Numbered from the stretch's first letter, positions 29,801-44,800 are shown. The stretch: DNA of 64,000 nt from Astropecten irregularis (GCA_963971285.1 OZ020247.1:7770614-7834613); one strand, 5' to 3'. Notes: a model not told the origin generated them from the letters alone. Made by a program: numbers and translations.

Positions 29801-32800
29801 AACCTTTCTCTATGCCACTGGTTCTTTTAAAGGGTGGCCGCAATGGGTGTTTTTGCTTGTATATTGATTGAATAAAGTCTTTAAAACGCAGTTGTGTGGC
29901 AGTCGTAGTTTCAGCCTGCCTTGTGATGGTGTTAAAATCATTTTTATTAACTGGGACTGGGGAACGTCATGACGTCATCTCGGGACCCGGTAGCTGGTTC
30001 ACAAGCCATCGAGTAATGCTAAGCTGGTTCCCGCGTCACTGACAGCAATCAAAATCCCATACTAGGGGGTTGGGAGGGGGCGTGGACACGAAATGCTAAT
30101 GGGGTGCGGTTTATTTCGAGAAAAAAATACCAGATGCAAGGGAAAACAAAAAACAAACTTTAATCAAATTAAATATATTTTTAAAAAGCTAATTAAATTA
30201 TTTCGGTGGATTTTATTAAATATCATTGCAGCCACCCTATAAGACCAATCACTATTCCTTTGGCTCTTTTCCAGATCCAGCTGAATAATTTTGAAATAAG
30301 GTTGACAATTTTCCATTGTATAGGGGCCTACTAGTACTGTATCTGGGTATTCTACCAGACAATTAAATTCACCATTATTGCACTTTTAACAACTGTATTT
30401 TCATTCAAATCCATTTTCCACACCAACAACCATCAAGATATGATACATGTAGCCCCTACTTGCAGATGGGGGAAATGGATTATTCAAATTCTGGATATAC
30501 CGGACCCTTTGTGGGGAAGTTGACCCCATTATTCCTACCCCACCACATTTTTAATGGGGACCTCCCTGGATTCGACCAAATCTAACCATTTGCAGTATCC
30601 ATGATACATGGAACACATTATATGGACTTCCAAGTTGGTGACACCAAGCCTGCATAATACACTATAGGCCTACATTGTCATGAGTTCTACTTATACCGTA
30701 GCTGTGCCAATTCCCCAGAAATTTTGCAACACTAGAATTTTTGAGGTACTAGCAAAGAAAAGTATGTAGGCCGAGGTGGGTCAAACAACCAGGTTAACTA
30801 CTATGTATCCATGTTGAATTTTAAACCCTTTAACCCTTTAATGCATACAACACCATCTCCCAGGGACCAGAAAATGTGACCATTTTACAAAGTTGATGGA
30901 TTCTCCTTCTTGAAAGCCTGACTTGCAAAGGACTGCCGATTACAAGCATCGCTCATGTGACTAGACCCGCACAGTATTATAACAGAAGTTACATACTGCA
31001 ATGTACATGTATGTAAACATGTCCTAGGATGTAGGCCTATGATAAAGTATTTATGTATGTTCACATACAGTATGAGCCTTCCTGATGAAGCTGTAATTGC
31101 AGAACTGGATGGGCAGACATGACAGCTGATCATTTCCAGACTAACACATTCTTTTCCCAAACAAGCAAGTTGCCCTTGACCGACATATTTCACCACTGCA
31201 TGCATACTCAGTGCTTCAGTCAGAGTACACACATATGAAAACATCGTGCACTGGCTCAGGTGGGATTTGAACCCACAACCTCCTGCTTACTTTAGTGCAG
31301 ATGTCATCCTCCCACTAGTTAGACCACCAGGCTATATGGGGTCAGCAGATTAAACAATAGGCTAACATTTCACTATCAGTATGATAATTTTTCCTCAGCG
31401 TGAGGAGGGTGTGACATTTCAATCTGACCAGGATCGTTTAAGGCTCAATTTTGCAGGATCTCTGATCGAAGGCTGATTTTAGCTTTTATTTATAGAGAAA
31501 GATCCTCTTTAAATCAAAACCCTCCTAACTCCAATCCTTTTGATAATTATTTCAGGTAGGCCTAATGGTTTTAGTTGATGAGCAGTTAGCAATTTTCCTA
31601 CTTGTACAAGTATAGTACTTTTATTATGAACATCCAATCCTGCCAATACTTAAAACTACAAGAACTCATTAAAAAAAAACGGGAGTAAAAAACAAATTTA
31701 AGTTTTTTAACCCCCTCCTCATAACCCCTTGTCATGTCTGTTACTAAGTTTATACACTGGTTACTGTTGGCATTGAGGCACAGGCCGGGGGAGCCAGCTG
31801 GCAAAGTATGTAAGTGATTCCTCCAGGGACATACAAACTAAGTACTGTGGATAGGTTTATTACTCAACAACATACCTAGTATAATAACCATGGACCTAGG
31901 AACAAGCTCCTAGCTAGCTCCATGATGATCAAAGATACTATAACAGTGCAAGATAGCCTACTCTTTCAAAATCACACGCAACCAGATCAAGTATGCACAG
32001 GCGGCCATTTTAGTAAGCAAAATTTCCTGTTTTCATTTGGTGTGTGATTCTGGAAGAATAAATAATAATAATAATAGACCTTAATAATGATTATAAAAAT
32101 TATTAAGGTGAAAATTTTCATCTTGAAACAGTTTAATTTGACGGTGATACTGATAACATCAGAAAAAGTTCTGTTGCTTACTAAAATGGCGGCCAAATGA
32201 AACTTCACTTTTTGCAGAGCTATACTATTTTTGATGATGATACAGTCAGCAATAAAGCACCAATACAGAGACCAGCAGTCGATTTCACGAAACTTTACGC
32301 AGTTGCGTAAGTCCACTTACGCCACAAATTTCGTGGCGTAAGTGCACTTACGCAACTGCGTAAAGTTTCGTGAAATCGGGCATAGGCCAGCACTAACAGG
32401 ACACTTACACTACAGAGAGTACAGTGCTGCGTAATAAAGGGTTATTGGCTTCATTCTATCTTCCTTTGTAACCAATATTCAGTCCTGCCTTGCCAACCAG
32501 CTGGTAATGAGCTCAATTGCAAGGGGAAATTGAATTACCCAAGCCACCTCCAAACAACCAGCGCCACCCCCCCCCCCTCAAATCCCAAGAAAGAAGAAGG
32601 AGAAGAAGATTCCTGGATATGTATGACATGTCTCAAGCTGGAGATACGCACTACCTGGGAATAAATAAACAACACATGGTTTAGAGTTGATTGGATGCAT
32701 CTTCATCATTGGGAGTTAATAATGTCTTATAAGAAGATGAAGCGTTAGCGTTAATTCTTCATGTGGGTAATGCATGTAACATGCATACAAATCTTATACT

Positions 32801-35800
32801 TAGTGGTAATCTTTGTAGTACTAGTAGGCCTAATGTATATTGTATGTGTGTGTGTATTATACATGTATGGAAACATTTCATTTCTCCATGGTGCAATGCA
32901 TTAAACTAAAACTGTTTAGAAACCAAAGTTCTACATTTTGTCAAGAGACCATCAATTGACAAAAATGTACATGTAGGCCTATACAGATGGAATTATTCAG
33001 TTTTTACATGGGGAAAATGTTGCTTTTATGTTATGGGCCGATTTCATAAAGCTCTGCAACGCGTCGCAACTCGATTTGCGACGCGTCATAGCTGCGACAC
33101 ATCGCATCTATGCGATGAGTCCATAGAGTATGGATGCGTCTTAACTCTGCGACGCGTCATAAGTTTGATGAAATCAGCCCCATATGTGTTATATACCGGT
33201 AGACCATGTGCTACATCCCAATGCTAATAATTCTGCCTGAATGTTAAAAGAAGCCAATATGACTATATCGTAGGATCCAGTCCTAATCTGTGCTTAAACC
33301 CCTTTCCGCACTGGACTTTTAAGTTTTATTCCAGGGGTTTCACCAAGCCGATAAAATGAAAAATGGGCAAATATTACTGGTGTCCACACTTGGAAGTACA
33401 CGCGCAGAAAAATTACCAAGCTGTCAATACTAGACTCAAAAGGGTACCGGACTTGCACTGTCCGCACTGGAATTTTCAACTCCGGAAAAGTGTCTTAGGA
33501 ATTCTTCCTGGGTAGAAATTGGCCGGTAGAAATGCCCTACGGGTCGGGAAAAGTAACTGAGAGGAAGACTTCCAGAGACGTCCGCACTGGACTTAAAATG
33601 GGTAAAGTTACCCAGCGTCTTGGTAATTTTGCCCCCAAGAAAGTTCAGGGCTTAAGAATAAGAACACCACTTTGAATACAGAAGCCCTGCTATGCCAGAT
33701 TTAAGCCATAAACTAAACAGTAAGCCTATCCACCCATTCTACTAGACATCTTTGGTATTCATTCAAATCAATATTTACAAGACCCTGTTTCCCAGTCTCT
33801 GGACAGGCCAGACAACAAATAGACAGCAATCTGTTGACCAAGAGAATCCCTGGCCATTCATAACCACTTCAGATGCCTGGGTTACAATCAGTCCTTATTC
33901 CTCAGATCACTGTTTGCACACAAACTTCAAAGCATGCTGTATTATTTTTATGTGTGTAAGTGTATGCAGTACAGATTATTATATGTAGGCGCTACATTAT
34001 TAACTGTCTTTGATGAGGATGGGCCTGTGCATCGAGTGATGTCAATATTGGGCCTATCAAATGGCTATAGTCACAAAAGCTCCCCCTCCTTCCCTCTGAT
34101 CCATGGTGCTGTCTCAACCTGGACTGAGTGGGAATGCCTCAACATACTAAGAACTGGAACTGGCTGATGCAGGGTGTCTCTCAATATGGAGGAAGGATCC
34201 TCCATGCTCTGAAGAAGTCAGTTGGGCTTCCAACAGTTACACCATGGAGGAAGGAAAAGACACACCGATGATGTGACCTGTATATGTGGCATTGAGCCTC
34301 AAACTATGGAGCAGCGCCTCTTGCAGTGTCCCTAATTACTGGAGCATAAATGCAAAGCTGAGGATCTTGCTGAGTACCGGGTACAAATACATTGCTAGGA
34401 GCTGTATCCAGCTTTGGCTATTACATGTAAAACACAACATCTGTTATGTGTGGATACAATCAGAAGAAGACCAAACTTATCTTAAAACCCAACACCAAAG
34501 CTTTTAATACATCAAAATTAATGTACATTTTTGCCAGGCTGGATTCCATAACACTGGCACTCAGTCGATAAATGGCCTGAACAGTGGGAGTCTAGACAGC
34601 TTTTCACACTAGAACAGAAGCCCAAGATTATTTTTCAACCCTTTTCACACTTGCATAAGTTTCAACCCCTGAGCCAACCAGGGTAGGATGGCTTAAACAG
34701 ATCAAAATCAACCCTAGTGGAAAGATAATAAAAAACTCAACCCGGTTCCAAACTGCATTTTTCGCTGTGATAAGTGTCGTATGAGGTTGGTTTCAACACG
34801 GACTGAAAAGGAGATGTGAAAAGGCCTAAGCAAACTTCCATTCTACACTCTGAAACTGATGCTGAACAAAGATCCCTTTACACAACTGTAATATAACACC
34901 CAACACAGGAATTCTCTCACAATTGGGTGACAGCATGTCAGATGGTGTTTTACTGTTATCTTCTACCGGATTTCGGCAGGACAACAAGAAATGACTTTAG
35001 CCGGCACTATAAAGTTACTATACACACAGCAACCGATAAACTATCCCATAGCAACCTTCAAACTGCAGGTTACCAAGTGTTTCATCAGCATACATGTACA
35101 GTGTGAAATGTTACACATGTAACAAAATGTGACTGGTTCAATGCAGCAAAATAACATGATAACCTGGCCAAGGTAACTTGTACATGTACACGTGTTATGT
35201 TCATTTTCCCTGAGTTTCATAGTTGTCTGCAGGCAAATGTGTGTATAGTGTTCCACTAAGGTTCTCAGTTGTTTCTTTTATCATGGTTTGAAACTTAACA
35301 TTGAGTTTCACCAACTTTAAGCAGACAATGTAAAAAATGCGCAGTGCAAATTCATATATTTGCTTGATGCATTAAAACACACCTGATTCCTGATAATTTC
35401 CTGTTTGAAGTTTTCTTTCAAGGTTTTAAACTATGTATCAAGGATTTGTGGTGCATGTTAAAATTATTTTTGTAAAGTTACAGTGGAACGCCGATGTAAT
35501 TAACACTGATAAATACAAATGTACCAAACATTTGGTTATACATGTACCAAACAATACATGGCTATTCTGAACACCATCCTTCGCATCCCAGCATCCCAAT
35601 TTTTGTGTACAAAACAAACTGAATATTGAACATTGTTAATGTCGCTATACAATGAATGACTGATTATCATCCGTGGGCAATATCTGTGAATCCCGCAGTG
35701 TTTGTTACAGTAGCGCTAAGATTCCATTGTATAAAGCAGAGGGAAGACAAATTCCTGAAGCCGGTACATCATGTAGCACATGACCACATCATGACCTACA

Positions 35801-38800
35801 AGGGACATGAATCCGAAACCTGAGCTAATTGATAACACTGCCTTGCTGCACACCATTGCAGGAGGGTTGGTTGTGCCAAGGCCTGGGGAGCCTTTGGAAA
35901 GGTCTCATTATCACATTACAATAATGCTTGGAATGAGTTCACAGATCTGGTCTGAAAGATCATTATCGGGCGGAGTGGATAAAAGATGCTATTCGACGAC
36001 TTCACTCGACGCTATACAAAATTGGACTCCAGTTCAGTGTTTTTGAAGAGTTTGGGCCAATCAGAGAGGTGTACTTAGAGAGTGCAAAGAGAAGGAAGGG
36101 AAGAGAGAATGAGGTCATATTTGCAGGGTTTGAACATCATTCTCAAGACAAACGTCAATTGGCCTCGATTTAGGGCACCTCAGAGAAATCGAGATGTCAA
36201 CTGTTCAAAGCATTTCGAGGGGCACTAGGAAATGTTCTCCCTTGCCTCCATAATAATTCTTCGCACGCTGGGATCCAGCCATCAGGGCAATGACCAGGAG
36301 CACCTCAGCTGCCTCTGTGACGATCAATCTGAGGGCATCAGGGTAGGCCTATTTGCCTGCACAGCTTTTCAGGAAGATCAAGCTTTGGGCACCCTGGTAA
36401 ATGCCCCACCTGCATGTGTGAAGATTAAGCCCTGTGCATGAAGGTATTCATTGCCCACACTGCTTTTCAGGAAGATCAAGCGCTGGGCACCATGACAATC
36501 AACCAAGCTAATGCCGCTGACTGCCTCTGTGAAATACAAGACCTGGGCACTAGCGCAACATTACTGTCACTGTTACCAATGTGAAGATCAAGCTTTGGGC
36601 ACCATGACAATAACCAGGGGCTCCAAAGCAAATGCCTGCATATAGCCTCAGTGGAGATTAAGGGCGTTTTCGAAACGAAGGCTCAGGCTCCGTTTCAGGC
36701 TCAGGCTCCATTTTGTGAATCCATTCCAAAACAACGGGCACCAAAATAGAGACTTTTGGCTGCGGTTCTGAAGTAGATTCTCTAGTTTGAAAAGGAAAAC
36801 AGAGTTTCAGCTTCAATGAAAAAACACAACCTATATTTTCTGCATATAGATGTCAGAGCTGGAGCCTGAGCCTAAGCCTCCGTTTCGAAAACGCCCTAAG
36901 ACCTGGGACACCCACCAAGGCAATTGCCCACGCTGCTTGCAAGAGTTTCAGGTCAAGAGCACCAAGGCAATTTCTGCTGTGAAGTTTGAGACAAGGGCCA
37001 AGGACCAGGAAAATTTAAAGCAATTGCCACTGTCACCCTAATGTGAAATTGAAGTCCTGGCCACCAAAGCAATGGCCAGGGGCACTACGACAATTTGTCA
37101 TCCCTGAAATAGGGAAAATACAGTCAATAACTTCCAGTATAGTTTGTCACCCTCACCCTAGTTTGTCAGTTTGTCTATCACCATGAGCATCCCCAACCTC
37201 TCTCCACATAAAAAAGCTCTTAAGACCAAATAATCAACGAGACATTTAGAGAAATTGCCAACCAATAAAGCCTATTCGGACAGGTATATAACTGTATGTC
37301 TACACAATCACCTGGCTGACATATTGACCTTCATAGACAAATACAGCACACACTGCCCTGAGCACCAGATTGTGTATGAAAAACCCACAACAATGTACAA
37401 CACAAAGGCCACAAGAGCTCCACATAATCTGTCAAGACTCCACCATCTGGAACAAATCGCTCTTTTGTGGTCCAACAAAAGACATCATCTGATGCAATAA
37501 ATAAAGGGCCCATTTGTTGACAAGGTAAATAATCCATCTTAACAGCCAGTGAAAGGCTGGGGTGGCCTGTCCTGGCTCAGCAAAATTGTTCAAGTTTTCG
37601 GTTTATTTTTGTGTATTATATAAAAAGAAGTCAGGATTCAAAAATAGGGTGTTCAAACTTCACTTTTGATGAAACAACAGTCCTGATGTCCAAATATTTA
37701 ACTTACAAACAATGCATGTCAAATTGTCAATTCCGGATATTTGAATTGGTTGTGTAAAACATCAAATAGGGGTACTATATTTCAAAACACCCCGACCCCC
37801 AATGGTCCCACTTTGGTCCATTTGGCTTTTATCAACAATAAACTGTAGGTATGTGGGCTTCGCTCTTACAATCCTAAGTGACAGAATAGTGGTAAAAATA
37901 GGACCCACTTAGCAGCCTAACTCCAGGCAGATTTCTGACAGGGGGACAAAATGGGTGCACCATGTTTTTCAAGAGGAAGGGAGGCACTGGAAACAAGAAA
38001 GGAACACCAGGGCAGTTCTGTATGTACAAATACACCACCAGCGTAGAGCTGGATGGCTCAGTTGGTAGAGCGCCTGTACGGTATTCAGGAGGTCGCCGGT
38101 TCGAATCTCGCTCGAGTCAATTTTTCTTTGTTCACTTTTCAATGACCTAAACAAATTCAGTCAGTTTCCCTTGTGGTTATTTGATGGATTTAGATTCTGT
38201 TACCGAGATAATGAAGAGGAAAACAAATTTTCTCTATTTGACAGTGAATTACGGTAGTACGTTGTAATTTTTTTAATTTTTTTATAAAGTTCTCTAAACT
38301 GTTAGGCAAAATAAGAAATGATCATTGACTTATTCCCAGCTGACGATATCAACACGAATAAAAAGTGTGCCTGCGTTTCCATCTTCATCCAGAGCAAATG
38401 TATTAAAGCTCTTAGCTTTGCAGCGCTCCATAGATCTATGTGATGTGCACATGTTGCAGTCAATCACACTGTAGGTTGCCTTTTAACCTTTATACAGGAA
38501 TGTTGTGATAAACTACACAGCGCTGCTAACTATGAGCCTTCTCATCAAATCAAAAACAAAATGGATCCCACGTTCCCCCAGTCCAGTGCGGACATCTAAT
38601 ACTCCTGTAGATAATGCCCGGGCATTTAATGCAATATTTACTGAAGGGATGTGAACTTGGTATCCCTATTATATATTTGTAGGAATTAAGACATATTTGA
38701 GAATATTTACATACATGTACCCCAGGCTTTGGAATGTGTGAATCCTCATTTTCATTGTGGAATAAAACAATGTGAGAGATTTCCCGATCAGATCCGGAAT

Positions 38801-41800
38801 TCCAGGAATAGTGAAGAGAATTCTAAAGGGGCACATAAAAGTAAAGTTTGAGGGCCTACATTATCAGCAGGTTTTCTTTTTGAATGAAATTCATGGTGCA
38901 ATTTTATAGATTTTCAAGACATTCTCATCTCAGATGTGGTGTAGCCTGTGTAGGAGACATGTAGGCCTATATGTACAGACAACAGTATGTAACCTACATG
39001 TAGTTCAATGATACATCGAGAAAGCAGCAGAACTACATGTAGTTTACAGACAAAAATTGTGACAACTTTAATTAGTGACTAACCTCATTATATATGAATT
39101 TATGGACATTTACATGAAAGTGGAATTACAACAGAACATGGATCTAGGCCCTTAATGTTTGATATTTTTATTATCAATAAAATTCATCAATTATCATTTT
39201 TATTATTTAAACAAAAATATTTAGGAGGGCTACAGAGTACAGATACACCCATGTACATGTAGCTTGGCCACAAATTCCTTATTTCCACTACGATATAAAT
39301 ATGATCCCACAAATAACCCATTTTCAGACATTGTCATATCATCAAGTAAATCTTCAGCTTTTAAAGCCGTGTATTCACATTACGACCAACAATTCAAAAG
39401 CCGTTGAGTACACTTAACTGCTATTGAGTGGGTTAAGCTTTTGATCTCCAGATTACTAACTCTATACTATGTGGCTAAGTACAAGGAAAAATGTGTGTTG
39501 GTATAAGCTTCATGAAAAATCCATTAATTGGAGTTCTAACATTTATGACTGGAAAAAAATTCCAATTCACAACAAAGTTGATTACATATGTTTACATCAT
39601 TTTATGGATGGTGTGGTAAATAAAGTTGGTACCCCAAAAACCTTCCACCCACATTGTACAAAGCACTCTACAGTATACCAGCCATGCCTGATAATTGCCC
39701 GATATGTAAATTATGTATGGAAGAGTAATGGAATTTTCTTAATCTGATGATTGAATTCATCAGGAATGGTATTTCATTAAAATTCCTGTCCATTCCCGGC
39801 GATACCTACCCAAGACACCATTCCATGCAGCCTACCACAGTTTATCCAAACTGTCTGTTCATTTTATACATGAATACCAGCAAAACTGCCTGTGCACTCC
39901 CAGTCAAATTGCAACAAAATTTTAAGCCTACGTTTTGCAGGCCTTGATTTTTAAGGAGAGTGAGAGTGATCACTCTCCACCGCTCTCCTTAATGTTTTCC
40001 GGGGAGAGTGAAAAAAGAGCCCCTTAACGATTTTAGGAGAGCTGCCCTTTTTCAAAACATCACGTACATTTTTCCAGCTGACATTCACCCTTTATGGAAA
40101 ATACAAAAACAGAATTATCTTTTTGTAATCTTTTTCAACAGGACAACCAAATTTTGCATGTTCTCTTTTTCTGACACCAGACAATATGCAAAAACTTGGT
40201 TTAGCAAGAGCAAACTGCTCTCTTCATTCACTAGTATGAGTAGATGTTGATTTAAGGAGTTCAATTTGCAGCTCAAACTTGATTTTTGTTAGTGAGAGCA
40301 AATCACTCTCCTAAATTCTCCATGTTGATTTAAGGAGAGTGATTTGCAGCTCTCCTCATTTTTATCAAAATGAAGGTCTGGTTTTCGCAAAGTTTATCCA
40401 GATTTTAATGCTAAAAAAAAATAACAGGAAAGAGGCCCGGCATGGATTTTGCTAGAAGCTAACGGAACTGCAAACTCATTTTACCCAAATTAATTTGTCA
40501 TGTCGATCATTGGAGCAGGTGGCCCAGATGACAGGAGCTTGATCACATAATATGCCAATTTCTTCAAGAATTTGTTTTAAATTGAAGAGTGTAACGCGGC
40601 GGCCGGCCAGGGGAGACAGGGACAACTTCTGCGCAACTGAAGTTATCCGACAGAAATTCAAAATGCATGCCATGATCTCTATGGGGAATACGCATACTGT
40701 ACTCATGTAACCCTGGCGAAGTATGCACTACAAGCTGCAGCATTGTAGGTTATTTTGGGTGATTATTCAGGTATATACACAGTCAGAGTTTATTTTTGAA
40801 ACTGCATTCGAGCGAGGGCTCGGGCGGACGTTCTGATGAGTTTTTAAAAAAATTATTGATAAGCACATCTGGGTTCCGCATCAATCTGCCTTCTTGCATT
40901 TCAAGAGATTGCCAGCACCAGTGCCAGTGGCTATTTAAGAAGTAAACATTGCCCAAATATTCTCTACTTTCTTTCCCATTTGTTCCTGTGACACATGATT
41001 TTTACACATTAGCCAATATATCATTGAAATGAAATGAAAAAAAAAAAGAAACCGCAAAGATGGCCTCACCTTTGATAAATCCAGCGTCTCTCAGGAATAG
41101 AACTGAACAATCCATCTTAAAATAGAAATCCAAACTCCAAATGCCAATGAGGAAAGAAATATCTAAATACAATGGCAGAAATACTAATAGTGTAAACGTG
41201 ACAGCGACCATGTCTTGGCATTCCTTGTTGGCTGTACATTCTCGCAGAGCTCTGCAACTACATGTAAGTTGTAACTGTCCCTGCTTATAGTGCGTACCTT
41301 AATAAACACCCCTCATCTGCAAATAGCCAATTTCTCTTCAGACCACTGCATAAATAACAAAGTTAATGTTCAACCACCAGTCAATTCGATAATATTATTA
41401 AAAAAAGAACAGAATCTCATTAGAGATGCACTAGACAGGTAAGGGCTTGTATAGTGGTTCTTTGTGCGTGGCGTGCGGCCGGGGCAAACTTTTCATAATG
41501 CGCCGTCGCGCGCTTCACACGCTGGGAGATTTGGAGCCCTCGGGGGGATTTTTTCTTTTAAGTGCTCCACAGTGTGTCAACGTCCAGCAATCTTGCCAAT
41601 TACAATGCTGACCACTCCATATTAATCCCTTTCAAAAAGCCCGACTTGGATACAAGTGCATGCTGATGCATAGAAAACAAAATACAGTATTTGAGCTGGT
41701 CAGTTCTGAACATACAGTGTACTTAGAGATTAGCATCTTGTACACAATGCTTCGTTGTTGATAAAATGAAATAAAATGAAAAAAATTAACACATTATTTT

Positions 41801-44800
41801 TTTGTTTTAATTTGTTTGTGCAAAGTTTGTTTCAAGCACAGTGCACTGGAAATTTAAACTGAATACTATAAATAGTTAGAACTACAAGGAAAAACTAAGA
41901 TAAATATGACATGTACACTTTATTAAGAAATACATGATATTGAAATTGGACACTATTTGAATAGTGATTTCCTTATGAAAATAATTTTCTTCATACCTAG
42001 GCCTACATACATGTACATGTAGTATGTAACTTGATTAATCTGCCACAAAATACATGGATACGTAACTTATACATGTACATGTGTACATGTACGTACATGT
42101 ACATGTAAGCATACTTTGCAAGTTCGTAATTTTGATTAATACATACATGTAAGCCTACCATTGAAATGCAATGGGAACTTTTTTTATACATTTTTCTGGA
42201 AGAAAAAAAAAGGATGAAAAAAAAAGACTTCGGATGAAAAATACACTCGTATACTGTGTAGAGCCTACACATAGAAGATCCACTAAGGCATGTCATTCAA
42301 TCATCTGACTCCGTGGAGTCCGTGCACCAACCAAAGAGGGGGCAAGTCAGAACAGATGCTCACGATCCGCAAGATATAACAATCCCCCCTCCCCCAACGA
42401 CTCGGACAGACTGTCTCGCTGTGCCTTTATCCTCATCCCGTCCCCTGGCCCAGAGTCAGACGAGAGAGGAAACGCTACAAGGGTTACATGTATCCACTTC
42501 AGCGATCTGGTAGAAACCATTAAAAGAATTGACTAGATTCTTGGTGTGGGGTTGAGAGTTGGCAATCTCACATGCAGAGAATTCTATTCAACCGGATGTA
42601 GGGGGAGGGGCATGGGGGCGGGACTGAGGGGCGGCAGGACTGAGGGGAGGGCCACAATGAATGAATGAAATGGTGCTGTAATTAAGCTCATGCATGATAT
42701 TGATATCGATTTGGACAGACTGAATATGTTCAAAATAGAGCGCCCCCAAAAATTTGCAATGCCAAACACAATGCACTGAATCTGTAGACCCTTTCCAGAT
42801 GTGCTTTGAGTCGACAAATTCCGCGCAGTGTGATTGGCCAGCGCATTGCAAAACTCTTGGGGGCGCACTATTTTGGATTGACCCAAATTGACTTCCAGGA
42901 GATGTGGAATCAGAACTCGAAATTATATACAATATACCGGTATTCAATGTGTAAATGAATCTATAGTTAGAACAGCTGCTGTGAATCAGGCGCGGTTCTA
43001 CGGGGGGCTAGGGGGGCTGTAGCCCCCCCAAAATTTTGTCTAGCCCCCCAAAAAAAATGCAAGTGAAAAAAAAAATATTGAAAATACTGGATTTTTTCAG
43101 TTATTAAGCGCCAAATACATAAAAACGCGTTGTGTGGGCTATATTGTGCATGTTTTTCTACCCCTAATAAGACATAGCAGAAGCCAGTGTTAGAAGAACC
43201 CAAAATATTGGGTCTTCTAGCCCCCCAAAAAAAATAATGGCTCTTCTAGCCCCCCAAAAATTTTGACTCTAGAACCGCGCCTGCTGTGAATCTCCAAACG
43301 AACTTTTACCACAGCTCTCGGTAACGGATTCTCTTTAAAAGCCACTAATCACTCATTCCCACATTTTATAAGACTTAAGAGACTGAACTACAAACATACA
43401 CATGCTTACATGCTATACATGTACAAGGATTATATACAGTCTAGACAAGAGTCTACATGTATGTATCTCCTTATTTATTGTCTCATTACCATAAAAGCCT
43501 TCAATCTAAGATTAATGAGGTTTAACACAGTCACCCCACACATGAGTAATGTGGAGATGTGGTAGAAAGAACCAGCGGATACTCGACGTGCCCAGTGCAG
43601 TTATCAGGAGAAAGCCGAATATGCCGGGATAAAGGGTGCGTAGGACTGGCATGTACATGTAATGACTGAGGTGCTGGATCCCGGTGAGGGGTCAATGGTG
43701 CATGCTCAGAAAGCAGGAACATGATTGGTCACTTGGGAAGTTGGGAAGCATGTAACTTTCCTGAGATGCACACCGACTTTCCAATAATGTTGTGTTGCAT
43801 GTATGAAAACTGTGTCATGTAGTACAGTCATGATCTACAATTTTTTTAATTTTGTAGAATAGGCCTATTAATAGTGTCATTGGTCAAATTTGGTACTAGG
43901 TGAGCATGCCATGGCACAATTTACCGTTTTAAAAACACATTTGAAGCATTTTAAGAGAAGTAAAATTCCAATGAATCATAAATTTCATTCCGGACATGAA
44001 GCGTAGCAACACACAAACTAAAACATACATTACTTTTTTTTTTAATAAAAAAGTACTTTCTTTGAACCAATTACCAACCACCAGTCTGAAATAAGAATAA
44101 TCCAGCTGGCAATATCTGCCTTTCAACAACAGCACCCACATGTAATACATTGGTTGCCCTTGGTTACATATAATTATATGAAACCTTCAGCATGAAGCTG
44201 GGTAGGTCAAAGGTTACATACACTGTAGTTGCACAGCAGACTCAGGTTCTGGCCTGAAAACTACCAAGGTGAAAAAGTGGAAATGGAGACTGAGTTTCGA
44301 CTGTCACTTTCTGGGTTCCCAAAGACCAATTCACTTCTTCTTATAACCCATAAATACCCCAGTACAAACATTGCAGAATGGTTTATTTAACTGAATAGAA
44401 GTCAAAATAGCTCTACAATATTTTGCAGTTCAATACTTGGCTGCATGTTGACAATGATGAAGAGAGTGTGTCAATTGATTGTAAAATCTTGCGGAGTTTA
44501 CATGTAAGTCAAACTGTGGCGCTCAGTTTTTATTTGGAAATTGGAGGTGATAAACTGCTTTCAGAATTGAATTGTCCATTCATTATTCATCAGTGAGTTT
44601 GGGTTTAATATTGTTAAAGTACATGTACAACAAATAACATGTAGGCATACAAGTATACAAAAATTCATCATTTACATAAAATTTCACAGATAAACAAAAT
44701 CTAATTAAAACTGATGTCACAGGAAACATTTATATGATTTATAAGTTGACATTTCCATCCGTCACCTGCTTTCCAGGATCAGGCAATATTTAATTGAACT

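Noticed and set aside
38046..38117. Functional tRNA gene
   Set aside because: Box A and box B are good, but acceptor and T stems do not pair and the anticodon loop lacks U33.
41002..41211. Minus-strand frame with hydrophobic N-terminus (MVAVTFTLLVFLPLYLDISF) and a donor-like aaag|gtgagg
   Set aside because: It could pass as a signal-peptide first exon, but it ends in phase 1, which does not fit the smoothelin exon at 22954, and no partner exon or family was found.
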